Positions 26,401-41,400 of a DNA stretch of 64,000 nt are shown piece after piece. Origin of the DNA: Palaemon carinicauda (Eukaryota > Arthropoda > Malacostraca > Decapoda > Palaemonidae); NCBI RefSeq assembly GCF_036898095.1, contig NC_090730.1, forward strand, positions 28,354,280 to 28,418,279, written 5' to 3'. The notes beneath the pieces were generated by a model. The model saw only the letters and a list, made by a program, of their open reading frames with translations, ran no database searches and was not told the DNA's origin. Made by a program: the position numbers and the translations under genes. Each line of letters starts with the position of its first letter. Position 1 is the first letter of the stretch.

Positions 26401-29400
26401 TGGTATACCACATTGTCGAACACAAATCTCAGAAAAGGTTGGGAATCTGAGTGAATGGGGATGTGGAAGTAAGCGTCTCTTAGGTCGAGAGAGACCATCC
26501 AGTCTCCCTTTCTGACCGCTGCTAAGACTGACTTCGTGGTCTCCATGGTGAACTTTGCCTTTGTGACAAAGACATTCAGAGCACTGACGTCTAGCACCGG
26601 TCTCCAACCTCCTGTCTTCTTCGGTACTAGGAAGAGACGGTTGTAAAACCCCGGTGATTGAAGGTCCGAGACTTTGACCACCGCTCCCTTCTCTAGCAAA
26701 AGAGACACTTCTAGTTTCAGGGCTTGTCTCTTTGCTTCCTCTCGGTACCTGGGAGAGAGATCGATGGGGGACGTCGCTAGAGGAGGTTTGCGTACAAATG
26801 GGATTTTGTACCCCTCTCTGAGCAACCTCACAGACTGTTGATCTGCGCCTCTCTTCTCCCAGGCTTGCCAGAAGTTCTTGAGTCTGGCACCTACTGCTGT
26901 CTGAAGCTGCGGGCAGTCAGACTCTGCCACGCGAGGACTTGGCTCCTTTCCTCTTTCCTCTCTTCCCTTCGGCACGAGTACTTCCCCTGCTGGGGGCTCT
27001 GCCACGAAAGGGCGGAATAAACCTGGACGCTGGAGTGTCTATCCTAGGTCTAGCAGACAAGGCAGACGAAGGGGTCCCTTTGCGAGCCGAGGACGCAACC
27101 AAGTCATGGGTGTCCTTCTGCACTAGAGACAACGCTATTTCCTTAACTAAAAGTTCAGGAAACAAGAACTTAGACAAAGGGGCAAAGAGTAGCTCAGATC
27201 GTTGACAGGGCGTCACTCCTGCTGACAGAAAAGAGCACAGAGACTCTCGTTTCTTTAGGACTCCTGACGTAAACGAGGAGGAGAGCTCATTGGATCCATC
27301 GCGGATGGTATTATCCATGCAGGACATAATGAGTAAGGAGACATCTCTATCGGCTGATGAGATTTTCCTACTCAAGGCTCCCAAACACCAGTCAAGGAAG
27401 TTGAAAACTTCAAAAGCCCTAAAGATGCCTTTAAGTAGATGGTCCAGGTCTGAGGATGACCAACTAATCTTCGAGCGTCTCATGGCTAGGCGGCGGGGAG
27501 AGTCTACAAGACTTGAGAAGTCGCCCTGGGCAGAGGCAGGAACTCCCAAGCCGAGAACTTCTCCCGTGGCATACCAGACGCTCGATCTAGATGAGAGTTT
27601 AGATGGGGGGAAGGCAAAGGCCGTCTTCCCTAAACTCCTCTTGGTTTCCAACCAATCGCCTAACAGCCGTAAAGCTCTCTTGGATGAGCGAGAGAGAACG
27701 AGTTTTGTAAAGGCTGGCATGGCAGCAGGTACGCCTAAAACAAACTCAGACGGCGGCGAACGAGGAGCCACAGAGACAAAGTGTTCAGGGAACAACCCTT
27801 TAAAAATGAGCATGACTTTTTTAAAGTCCATAGATGGCGGAACTGCTCTAGGCTCATCAATATCTGAAGGATGATCCTCAGGCTGAGGGTCAGCAACGTC
27901 CTCATCCGAAAGTTCCTCATCGGATAACTGATGAGAAACAAGCAAAGGGGTTGACAATGCTTGACACGCAGCGTCCGCCCGCACTGGTGCATAAGTGGCG
28001 GAGCAGGACGCAGCGTCCTGAAACTGCTGAACAGTCTGGGAACTGTCAACAACAACAGGTGCGTGAGGACGCACAGCGTCCACCCGAGACTGCTTAGACT
28101 GCCTAGGTTGTGCAGTCAAAACAACTCTAGGTTGCGGAGGTTGACGCACCGCGTCAAAACAAGTCAACTCTGATGGTTGGCGAACGTCCTGAACGTCACC
28201 AGGCGCATCAGCGAGTTGCCTAACGTCCACATGCGGCTGAAAATCCACACGAGACCGCATCGGGTGTGGTACAACCCCAACTGGTTGACGTGAGATGGCT
28301 ACACCAACGTCAACAGGACGCACAACAGAACGCTTGGGTGGCTGAAGGCCAGGATCTCCATGAGATAAACGGCTAGGTTCAACGGAAACCTTCTCTGCGT
28401 TGTAGTCTTCCATAAGGGACGCAAGCTTAGACTGCATGTCCTGCAGTATAACCCATTTAGGGTCTACGGAAACGGGTGCGGTAACAGACGGGGTTAGCGT
28501 CTGAGACGGCACAACTTTGCCTTGCTTAGGCGGCGAGCAGTCATCCGATGACAGCAACGGGTCCGAACTGTCCCAATGGCTACATCCAGGACGTTGGACC
28601 TGTCCTGAAGGGACCGACTTGCGTTTCAGAGGCCTAGAAACCTTGCTCCATGGTTTCTTGCGTGAAACGCCTTCGGAAGACGAGGTAAAAATGGGCTCTC
28701 TCGTCTTATGGTAGGGGCGATCTTGACGAGATACGCCTGATACCATAGAGGGAACGTCTGTTCGCTGATCAAGGCCTCTCGAACCCATAAGTCGTACGAC
28801 ATTGCTTCTCCCCTGGGCTTGGGAGCTTGCAAGAGGTCCCGGACTAGGTGAACGACAGGCACGAACAGACGAACCCTCGGTCGCAACACTGTTCACAACA
28901 CTTTGCGCACTAATCACTTTCCCACTTTCCACCGTGGCACTATGGCACTTAAGCTCCTTCACGTCAGCCATGAGTTGATTACGGTCACTTGCTAACGCTT
29001 CAACTCTCTCCCCCAAGGCATGAATAGCACGTAACATGTCTTGCATAGACGGTTCCTGAGTGCTAGAAGGGGGGTTAGGAACAACCACTACAGGGGAAGG
29101 ATTAGGTTCAGGGGCATGTGGAGAGGAAAAATCTACGGACCTAGATGAACTTCTCCTTACCCTATCTCTCTCTAGTCTGCGTGTATACTTAACATATTCG
29201 ATCCAATCGAATTCCGAAAGGCCCACGCATTCCTCACACCGATCTCCCAATTGACAGGTTTTACCCCGACAATTGGAGCAAACAGTATGAAGGTCGAGAG
29301 AAGCCTTTGGAAGACGCCTATTACAGTCCCTAGCATTACACTTTCGAAATCTAGGTACTTGAGAAGGGTCAGCCATTTTGAATTAGTCAAAGAAAATTCC

Positions 29401-32400
29401 AAAAACAATCCAAGTCATCAACAAATAATCCGATTCAATAAAGAGTTCAAGAGTTTATGTTGAGGAAAAACACCTGTACTGCGAAAGCTCAAACCAAAAT
29501 AAAGTACTTCACCAAATATGATGGGAAAACTCCAGGTTCTACAGCGAGTATAAATACGTCTTGTCGTCAACGTCGACAGAGAAGAATTGAAGGTTTTGTT
29601 TACATACAAGAGTGGTATCTGGCCGACAGTTGGCGCTGGTGGGCACACCCGCAACCTGCATAGCGATCGCTCGCGAGTTTTTTGAGTATGTTGTCTGTCG
29701 AGCCGCAGAGTTGCAGCTATTATATATTCACCGGCTAAGTTAAATATTTAAAAATAGGAAATTCACTTTGTGTTCCACATATCCATAAATAAATGTATAC
29801 ACTCTTTTTCAAAAGTTTGTAATGGTAATTATTTAATCACTTATAACCCCTGATATAAAAAAATTACACTAATAATTCACAATGAAAAATAAAAATAACA
29901 CTGTAGAACAATTTATCTAGCATTTAAATTGGATGAAAAAGTTACTACATGGAAATACTCTCCTGGTCTCATGTGAAGACATGAAGGATGTCCGTATCAT
30001 TTCTCAAGCTCCCACGATATACCACTTACATGCTGTTGTGGTTCTCAGTTTGACATACTGGAAAGAGATTATTCCAGTATGGAACACCCATTGCGAATGC
30101 AACAATCCCGCATGCCAGTGTGCCCATCCAATCGTCTGCCACTGCACATTTTTTAGCTAGTCTTGCCAGCTGACGTAATAACCTGCATGTACAGGCACAT
30201 CTTTTCTGAACCTCAAATTCTAATTATGATAACACTGCCATTTTTCCATTTTTCTTCTTCAAAAGCTTTTGACCATTTCCTCTTATAAAAAATATATGTA
30301 AAGAAGTTACCAAGGACCAATGCCCAGTTTTTGTAGACATGCCTATTTTAAAACTGACTGTACTCACATACACACAAAAGTTAATGCTATACAGTCACTC
30401 CCTGCTCTTCAGGAGGGATACATTCCAGAACCCTTTGCAAAAAGCAACATTTTGTAAAGAATGGGGGAATCTATTTTTCACTATTTACGGGTATTTCAAG
30501 TCTTCATAAACCCTCCCCACACTTGAACACTTTTCCTACACTCATACCATTTTCTTACATCCAAGAAGACTTTTAGTTATATTGTACAGGATTTTTGCTG
30601 TATGTATCAAAAGTGCACTGCTCAATATGGTACACGTGATGTTAGGCTAGCCTAGCCTAGCTCATAGGTACGGGACTGGAGTCCATTTTGCTATACACGT
30701 TCACTACCCTACACGTATGGCACAATGCAGAATATTTTAAGGCTACAGGACATGGAGAATTTCTCTAAACTGTTACTATGTAATTCAAAGCAGCAGAAGA
30801 TGGAGAATTCCTCAAAAATGTTACTACTGTACGCAATTTAAGGCTGTGGGACATGGAACATATCTTTGAAACTCTTTCATTAAAAAAAATTTGCTACATA
30901 TGTCATCATCATCATCTCCTCCTACGCTTATTGATGCAAAGGGCCTCAGCTAGATTTCACCAGTCTGTATCTTGAACTTTTAAATCAATACTTTTCCATT
31001 CTTCATCTCCTACTTCGTTTCATAGCCCAAACACAGTTATACTAAATTCATTCTAAAAACACACATAACAGCACAACTGAAAAAGTCGATTGTATTGTCA
31101 ACTGATGGAAATAGTATGAAATCAAAGCAGTATAAAGGGGAGCTAAATCCCATGGAGCAGGTTCGCTCCAACAAACCAACTTACCATTCCCTCGCTGGGT
31201 GGATCCTGGACGGTATATGGAATGGAGAGAAGGATCTTTTATGTAAATTCTAAAGGTCAAGAAACTCATACTTCACGGATATTAGTAATGTGATCTACAG
31301 GTGAGATACATCAAAATAATTATGCTATTACTTTAATGTCTACTTAACTCTACATACAGGTCTAACCTGTAGAGGAGTACCACTTCCAACACAATGTAAA
31401 AAGTTCTGATGATTCTTTACTGTATCTCAGTCACTCCAGCCAAATTGTGGCTTTACATTGTGCCATTCATTCGTCCCCTTTAGTCTCTTTTCATTTGGGT
31501 GTCTAACTTTGAACATATTTTGTTTTATTTTCAATTCTCATTTCTAAAAAACTCTTTACAGTGGGCCCAATGAGAATCTTGTTACACCCAATTGCAATAA
31601 TATAATTTCCCTGAGTCTAACACACTGTTCAAGAATATGCACTGTACTTGACAAAAATTCATAACCCTCATGTTAACAGTGAATTAAAAAATGCCCTGCT
31701 TGAAACAAGAATATTTGAAGGGATGCTGAGGACAGTATCCAAGGGAAAACACTAGACATCCTCTCCGAGAATGGGATACTATGTCAAGAAAAGTAACTGT
31801 CAAAATCATAAAATTAACTATCACAAAGTAAGAAAATAAACTAAGTATTGGATTTACCTCTTATAAATAAATGATTGAAGATAATTTAATGTTGTTGGAG
31901 ATTAATTACATAGGGTGAAAATCATAACTCATTTTCGATTAATTACATAGGGAGAAAATCATAACTCATTTTCATCTCTTTAGCATATGATTTCTGAAAA
32001 GACCTAGGTAATGAATTTTTTTCATTTCCCATAAAATAAATCAGTATCATTTATGAGCCATGTTCCTTACAAACACACTTGATGAAAATTCATGTCCAGA
32101 CTGCAATATGCTAAAAAGGAGCGGGACCAATTTTAAGTTCAAGTAATCATCAACACCAGCTTGCCTTTCTATCAGCAACTTGTTTAGATGGTTTAATTCA
32201 CTAGAGTTAGCAATATGATCTACAATCAGGACATACATATTTTGTAAGCAAACTTCTCAACTATTCAGTCACTGGGTCCCAGTTTCTATACTATAAATCT
32301 ATTTTTCAAAGAACAAAATCTGCTGCAGAGTGTTGATTTGATCTAAGGAAACCTGTTAATGTTGCATGAAGCCAAAAAATAAGTAACACTATTTTTAAAA

Positions 32401-35400
32401 TATTCCAAGTTTTGCATCATTACACATATTTAGGAAACACAACTTACCGAATATGAATGAAATGCCTACGGAACAACAGCTTGGCAGCATTAATGAAGTC
32501 GTCTATGAGGTCCTGATCTAAGAGAATTTTACAGCGTTGATACAAAAGTTGAGAATCTAATGGTTCCTTGTCACTTTCTTGATTAAGGATAAGGAGGGCT
32601 TCATCCAATTTTCCCAATGACTGCTGAATGGAGGATAGAGTCAGCCGTGCTTCTGCATGTTGAGGAGCTAGTTTGACTACCTGAAAATTAAATGAAATAC
32701 TGTACTGTATTGAAATTGAATATTAAAAAGCAATTGCAATAAAAAATTATTCTATTTTCCACTCAATTATGTCACATGTCTGGTGCAAATAAAAGCTGCT
32801 ATATCTTCATTAAATGATGGGTTTGCCATACCTTGATTTAGTTTCAAGTGACATCTCCCCAAGTAATGACTCCTAACATCATCCTGCACTGCACTTTAAA
32901 GTACAGTATTTGTGTTAATTTTTAAAAATATTTTATTAGCTTTAAATCTTTGAGCGCCACACAATTTGAAATCTACGTCTTGTGAATATTACACCCTTCA
33001 GCGTCATAAAACCTAATTTACGTAGGGTAAAAAAAAAAACTTGGAAATTTTTCGACATGTACGATAGATAGAGGGTATAAGGGGTCTGAGCATGCGTGGG
33101 AGTGTTGTGATGCGAGGCAGTATTACTTTGACTCAGCAGAATAACTTGTGGTGGATGTTAGCAGACAGAGAGCTCAGTCTCAGAGATCTCTACCATGGCC
33201 ACTGCAGAATTTGCAAGGAGTCGCCAAGCTCTGAAGAGCAAGGGATGGACATGGACGAATCCAAATCCCACCGGAGGAATACCCCGAAGAGGGAAACCAC
33301 ATAGGTGAACGCATTCTCTCCCACGAACGGGAAAAGCGACCAACCTCTGTTGCCACTGTCGGCAATTCTGACGTACAACTGCTTCCACTTCACCATTTGC
33401 TGCAACAATAGACCCCAAGTATTTAAACTGATCTACTTCCTCAAGTAACTCGCCATTCAACATGACCTTCAACCTAGCACCTCCCTCCCTTCACCTGCAT
33501 CTCATAACCTTACTTCTACCCACATTAAGCCTCAACTTCCTTCTAACACATACCCTTCCAGACTCTGTCACTAATCAGCCAAGCTTCTCACCTGAGTCTG
33601 CAACCAGGACAGTATCATCTGCAAACAACAACTGATTTACCTTCCACTCATGATCACTTTTGTCTATCAGTTTCAATCCTTGACCAAGCACTCGAGCATT
33701 AACCTCTCTCAAGTCCATCAACAAACAAATTGAACAACCATGGCAACAGCACACATCCCTGTCTCAGCCCCATTCTCACTGGAAACAACTCGCTCATTTC
33801 ATTTCCTATCTTAACACATGCTTTACTGCCTATATAGAAACTCATCAGTGCTTGCAACAACGTTCCACCAATTCCATATAACCTCATTACATTCCATACC
33901 GCTTCCCTATCAACTCTATCATACCCTTTCTCTATATCAATAAACACAACATACACCTCCTTGACTTTTGGTAAATATTTCTCACATATCTGCCTAACTA
34001 AAAATCTGATTCATACATCCCTACCTCTTCTAAAACCACCTTGTCCTTCTAAGATTGCATCCTGTTTTACCCTTAATCCTGTTAATTAGTAACTCAACCA
34101 TACACTTTTCCAACCACACTCAACAAACTAATACCCTTTGAATTACAACACTTGTGCACATCTCTCTTACCTTTATATAGAGGTACAATACATGCACACA
34201 CCCAGTCCACTGGTACCATTGACAACATAAAACATATTAAACAATCTCACCAACCATTCAAGTACAGTCACACCCCCTTCCTTCAACATCTCAGCTCTCA
34301 CACCATCCATACCAGGTGCCTTTCTTACTCTTCCTCTCTTATAATCTCTCTTTCATTCTCATCTCCCATCACTGGCACCTCAACACCTGCAACAGCAATT
34401 ATATCTGCCTCCCTAATATCCTTAACATTCAGTAATCTTTCAAAATATTCAACCCACCTTTTCCTTGCCTTCTCTCCTTTCAACAACCTTCTATTTCCAT
34501 CTTTCCCTGTCTCTTCAATTCTCAAACCACCCTTCCTTACTCTCTTCACTTCTTTCCAAAACTTCTTATTCACTTCATATGAACGACCCTATCCCTGACC
34601 CCACCTCCAGTCAGCTGCCCTCTTTGCCTAAACTACCTTACACTTTACTTCCAAATTTTTCTCTCTATATCTTCCATACTTCTCTACATTATTACTTTGC
34701 AGCCTTTCTTCAAATGACCTCTTTTTCTCTTCCAATTTTATGTTCATTCCTTCACTCCACCATTTACTACCCTTCCTCATGCTGCTGCCTCCAACAATCC
34801 TCATGCAAACCACATCACTTGCAGTCCAACAAAATTTTCTTTTACTAACTTCCATTCCTCCTCTAAATTACAAGTGTCATAAGCCACTTCCAATCTTTCT
34901 TGATATCATCTTTTTACCTCTGGTTTTACTAACTCTTCAACCTTCATTACCTCCCTTTCACATACCCCACTCTTTTGCTACAACTAATTTTCCTTCAACC
35001 AAAATATGATCAGACATACCGTTAACCATATCCCTAAACACGTGCACATCTTTCAATCTTCCAAACATCCTTCTAGTTATCAACACCATAATCCATCAAT
35101 GCCCTTTCTACCACTCTTTCATTTGCCACTCTTACCCATGTATACTTATTATCTTTCTTTTTGAAAAACTATAACTTTTTACCAGCTCTTGCTCAACACA
35201 CATATCTAACAGTCTCTCACCACTCTCATTTTCACCTAGTACGCCATACTTCCCAATGACACCTTCTACCTCTCCAGCACCCACTCTAGCATTTAAGTCA
35301 CTCATCACAGCTACATAATTCAATCTATCCAGTCCTTCTACACAGCTAAATAATTAATTCCAAAATTCATTTTGCTCATCTTCACTTTTCTCACAACCTG

Positions 35401-38400
35401 GCCCATACGCACTAACAAAAGCCCAACATTCCTTACTCAACCTAACGTTTACCCATATTAACCTAGATGATACCTCCTTTCATTCCCCTTCTTTACCTGT
35501 CACCCATTCACTCAGCAATAAAGCCACACCCTCTCTTGCTCTTCCCATTTCAATCCTAGATGCTCACACAAGGCCAATATACTGATCCTTCTATTTCTAA
35601 ACATACTTTCAATCTCCCACCTTTCACTTTCTATCGTACTACATCCACTCACATTCAGACACCCTAAAACTAGAGTGTGGAGAGCAGTCACTGTCCCCCC
35701 AGCTCATCTTCTTTGATATCTCTTAGAAGCAAAATTACAGGAGAGGGGGTTCCCATTCCCCTCGTCCCGTCCCTTTTAGTTGCCTCTTACGATAGGCAAT
35801 GATACATTAGCACTATTCTTATTGTTGTTATGCCCCTGCGGACACAGTTTGCTTCATAATGGATAAAAAACATGTCCTATATTTTTCTTGGGCAAAATTG
35901 GGGGTATACTTACATATTTTTACAATGGACATTTTCATGGAGGCATTTCTAGTATTCAAATATACATAAAAATCTATCAATAAAGTGGGTTCCGGAGGAT
36001 CATGGGGGGAGTTGCACGTCAGGCTATTATACATATCTGACTAGTAATTATATAAGACATAACTCCAATTTTAATTTTTCCTCTAAAAAAAATCTTTTGC
36101 ATGAGAGCAAAGTCCTTAAAATTGATTTGATAGTTCAATACTGTATTAGGCCTACATATGAGATAAAAAATTTTCTTAAATAATTGTAACACTGAAATCT
36201 GGAGTCTACTTAGGCAAAGATTTTTGACAACTAGACATGCATTGTGTTATGAAAGTTTACCTGAAAAACTATTTACAACTTAAAAATTCTCTTTTCTTTA
36301 TATGAAGCTTTTTCCTTTCACTTTGAACACAATTGTTAATAGAGTACTGTAATACCACACCCTACGTCATCAATTACTTCCAAGAGTTCGGACGTGAGTC
36401 AATTTTTGACGAAGGTTGAATTTTCTCATTATAAAGTGACTTACCGGAATGTTCCCTATATACATACTGACCACAAAACATTATTTACAATCTGCTATCA
36501 TTAAAAAAACAGATACTTACATTAATAAGCTTTCATGCGAAGTACAGTATTGTACTGTACATAGCAATACTGTACTTAATTGTTATTGTATGACGTGGAG
36601 GTCGATGTATAGTCAGAGAAAAATGACAATTTGAATTTTATTTTGGTATTTAATATCTAAAGACAAGCAACATAACGTCAGAACTTCCTGTATTTATGTC
36701 AAATCTACGTAAAAACTGGTACAGTACAGTATTACTTTTGAATTAATAATTTTTAAGCAAAATGCAGATAACTAACCTGACCATATGCCTGCGCTGCTTC
36801 TTCCATCTGATCTAGAGCAGCAAGACATTCTCCATACTGCAGCCAAACAGCAGCAACATTATACTGTTTTGATGTTATCAAGGGTCGTAATAATGGCAAT
36901 GCAGCTTCATGATAATCAGCACTCATGTACGCCTCGGCAGTGTCTAAATACAAGTCTCCAAATTCCTCCTCTGACTCACTAAATAAAATAGGATCAAAAT
37001 AATATAATCAATAACAGATACTGGGCTGTTAGACAGGTCAATTCCAATATGCATAAAACAGATATCAACATAGACATGTACTTTTAAATGGCTGATACTG
37101 GGGTATTCTCAGCATACTGTATTTCAGGAAGACGAAAACTTATAATACATGTATGATAATACACTATTGACAAGGGTAATTTGGGTGGTTAATATCTTTC
37201 TTGACTTACATCAATTGAAGAAGACCAACTTATGATTCTGGTACTGTATGCTTTTGGACTGCCCTTTTGAGCCCTTATGATATAGATTAGCGGCCTTGAA
37301 AATACCTTGCTTGGAGCAGATAGAGGAGAGACCCCAACCATTCAGACAAGGCAAGACAAAGTTTTAGGAGTAGACTATGAAAATGATGATCTTTTTTACT
37401 AGATTTCTCTTGGAAGAAAGCAATCGAGGATCTAACTGAAGTGATCAAAATTTTACTAATGGTGAATGGGGGAAGAGTATCAACCGACACTGTAGCATGA
37501 CAACGACTGCCTATGCTAAAGGATCCAGAACTGGAAAATAGAAACCATCTTGTTCTTGGTAAATGGAACTGATAAAAATGTCCAGATTATGCCTCCTCCA
37601 AAGATACCAGATCTACTGGACGACCTATGAGGAGCTGATAGGGGATCACTTGAGTCACTTCTTTTGCTCCCATATAGGACCAAAGAGACCGGCATTTCCA
37701 GATAAGAAAAAGAACAAAGCAATTCAATTTTAGTTTGATTTCCTAACCACCAATAGGTAAATTTCTATTTAGAAGGACAAAAGGTTTGTATACTCTTGGG
37801 AATAAATAATAGGTTTAAAAGCACATTAATTTGTATTTTTCCTAGCTATAAAAACCTGAGCCAATTAATACCCTGATAAGTAAGATAAACCCTGGTTTAC
37901 TTATCTACCACTAGCATAAATCAACTACATAGTGTAACATGCAGTTAGGTAATCCTGAGCAGGTACTTAATAATAATATCAGGACTAACTAACCTCAAGC
38001 ATCAACCTTAGAAACTAAAATCAACCAAAACCAAGAATAAAAATCCCTATATAGCCACTAAATCTAAAGGAAGTCATATGCAGAAGATTCTTACAAAACA
38101 ATAAGGGAATCTTTGATACTGACATTACCCTTGTGGTAATAACAGGAAAGTGATTGTCTCTTAAGGTAAAAATCTTATCCCATAAATCACCTAAAACAAT
38201 AAAAATGATCACCAATTACAGAAATAGGTGTACAGTATAAGAAAATTGAATATAGTGCTTAATGACATGAACTGGTTGAAAATATCATCTTTTAAAAATA
38301 TCTAAAGGTAATCTTTTACAAATCTCTGAGAAGTCTGGAGAGTAGACAAAAGTGCTTCAGCATTAACAATTAAAAAATAAACCATCTTCACGGCTAATAA

Positions 38401-41400
38401 TGCTACTCTTATTCCATTGGAAAACATGTTATGAAGCAGTTTATAACAAATTACACTACCCCTTTACGAGTTTGTTCTTAAAGTTAGAAACTTACTTCAT
38501 CAATAGTTCTACTAGTGGAGCAGATATTTCAAAGGCTTTCAGGTGTATCAAAGCCACTGTCAATTTTGTTCTAAGGTCGATTAGCAAATCTAGAGGAACA
38601 TAACATTCAGTAGCTATTTCCAACTGCTCTTCTAATGTGTACTGACGAACACGCTCTTCAGGTAATTCCTGTAAAAAGAAACAATCAGCATAAAATTAAA
38701 ACAAATCACCTTTTAAATCTAGAATAAAACTTACGGTTGATAAATATCAAACTTACCTGAGCAACTATAAAAATTATGCAAAGCTTGAATACTACTTGGA
38801 CCTCAAGATTAAAGATATTTATGATGAACTGTAAAGAACAATGTCTTGTGGTCAGGCTTACCATCAGCCTATGATTTCAAAGTATAATAACACATAAGAT
38901 GAGTTGGGAGCTATCATAGTAACAGCCCAAAAGATTTTTATTTATAGAATACATGCCAAGTATCATTTTCAATAAAAGCAATATGATTTTATGATGTAAT
39001 GTGTTGCTCACTCAATAAAATTAGCAAATTAGCTAAAGGTAAATTTTTTTAAATGCCACTTTACAATCCAAATAAATCATTTCTACATGTACAATATATC
39101 GCAAATTAAAAAGCTGCATGATTAAGAAAAATAAGATAAATGAATATAAAAACAGTTTTGATTATGAAATGAAACAACTCTTGTTCATAGTGCTTTTCTT
39201 TTCAAAATTCTAGCATTCTGACATTTTAAATAAAGAAGTAAAATATGACTGTACAATATTTCATACTCCTAGTAAGCTCTTGGTCCACATCATCCTTAGT
39301 GGAATAATATTGTAACCACCATAAATAATCATCATCCTCAAGCAAAACAATTAGAGGAGAAAGGTATTCCTATGAGATAAGGCAAGGTCCATCACTACAT
39401 GACGAAACTGTAAAGGGTGAGGGCGCACACTGCAAGGGACAGCAGCTTGCTACCCTAAACTGTAGATTGGCAGATGCGATTCTGATCTGCTATTTAGCAG
39501 ACATACTTACCCGAACTGTAGGTAAGCAAACACGGCTCACTCCATTGAATCTTGTGGGAGAGCGGGCATACAACTATGCTTCCACCTATTCACAGCTGGC
39601 GCTCTGGCCTGGAGAGTATTTCACGACGCTGATCTCTCAGAGTGGCCATCACCTAACCTACCACTCTCGACAACCCTTTCGGAGAAGAGCTTCTCGATAT
39701 ACCATGATTATCGTTAAAAGAATACAGGAATTTAGGCTGTCGTGGTATAAGTGGAAGGCCAGACCTCTTTGTAGGAAGTGGAGAGGAATAGGACGCCACA
39801 AATTACGATGGTATGGAGTCAGGTGAGGATGGAGATCAAGGGCCCTCAGATGATGGTTGGCGCTCTGGAGTGTGATTTGAGGAATGCGGACTGGCGAGTT
39901 GTCTAAAAGGCACAGAGGTGATCCCAGGGGCATACAGCCTGAGAACTCACTTTGAGAACCCAGGTCAGAGATAAGAAATTAGTTGTATGAATCCAGAGCG
40001 CTGATATGTGGTGAAAGCGATGGCACATCATTACGCTTCTCAGCCTGGAGTGCAGCGAGTATCAGTTTGAGTACGCTTAATGACTAGAGACAAAGTCAAA
40101 CCAAGAGAATCATCTTCTAATACAAGATCCCCTGCCTCACTCTGAAGGGCAAAAGAATCTACGTTTTCCCCGGTTGGCCTTATGCAAAGACCCGATGACG
40201 AAAGCTTAGGCAGGGGACACTCTGGAGTCAAAATAAGTGATTATTATTATTATTATTACTTGCTAAGCTACAACCCTAGTTAGAAAAGCAGGACACTATA
40301 AGCACAGGGCTCCAACAGGGAAAATAGCACAGTGAGGAAAGGAAACAAGGAAAATAAAATATTTTAAGAAGAGTAACATTATAATAAATATCTCCTCTAT
40401 AAGCTATAAAAACTTTAACAAAACAAGAGGAAGAGAAATAAGATAGAAGCGTGTGCTCGAGTGTACCCTCAAGCAAGCGAACTCTAACCCACGACAGTGG
40501 AAGACCATGGTACAGAGGTTATGGCACTACCCAAGACTAGAGAACAATAGAAGAGCTGCTTACCAAAGCTAAAGTCTCTTCTACCCTTGCCAAGAGGAAA
40601 GTGGCCACTGAACAATTACAGTACAGTAACCCCTTGAGTGAATAAGAATTGTTTGGTAACTTGTGTTGTCAGGTTTATGAGGACAGAGGAGAATATGTAA
40701 AGAATAGGCCAGACTATTCAGTGTGTATGTCAGCAAAGGGAAAATGAACCGTGACCAGAGAGAAGGATCCAATGTAGTACTCTTTGGCCAGTCAAAAGAC
40801 CTCATAAATCTCTAGCGGTAGTATCTCAATGGGTGGCTGGTGCCCTGGCCAACCTTCGAAGCCGAAGCAATCAAAAGACAATGGTCTCGCTCAGATTTCT
40901 TCTTCCTCCCATGAAATTTCTCAAATAGGGAGGGCAACCACTCCCTACACAAATTACAAGGGGACACAAAGGAGCATCGATGTCCATGACACACTGGACA
41001 CAAAGCATGAGAATTCCCTTCTAGACGACTCATAAAAGTCCCATAAGGAAGTCCTTCCACACCAGGACAAGTCACCATCACACACACTTGCTTTGCACTC
41101 ATGCTGAAAAGATGAGAGAAATAGCATTTACCACAAAACAAAAACTTCAAGGGCCATCAACAGACATTCGAAGGGTATCACAGCTGTGGGTTGCCCACTT
41201 CATGCCAGTGCCTGTTCACCCGACATTCAGCATGTAGGGGATGTCATATTGGCTGAAAGATCCTTAATGACTCTTCATTGGCTGTGATCAGCTCACGCCA
41301 GAGTATACCCCTATTAAATGATGAAGGTTTGTTTTTTGTATGAACAAATATACATAGTGTCTATTGATAAAATTAATAAAACTAGTAATAACCCTAAATC

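Larger units (their letters stand above)
23216..29754 (-). mobile_element. DIRS retrotransposon E2, complete but pol broken
   Basis: This is a close relative of E1 with the same layout: ITRs at about 23259-23419 and 29579-29732, ICR at about 23455-23553, Gag-like ORF 29376-26917, pol remnants 27005-25272 and YR frame 26049-23953. Both ITRs and the ICR carry aatatataatagctg where E1 has aatatatagctg. The variant is thus consistent within the copy and different between copies. It lies in the intron between exons G and H, in the same orientation as the gene. Gag and YR are open; pol has two stops and a small insertion. Confidence 0.93.

Noticed and set aside
34152..35009. Plus-strand Ser/Leu/Pro-rich frames
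   Set aside because: Antisense to the LINE ORF2; composition comes from the Lys/Glu-rich coding strand.
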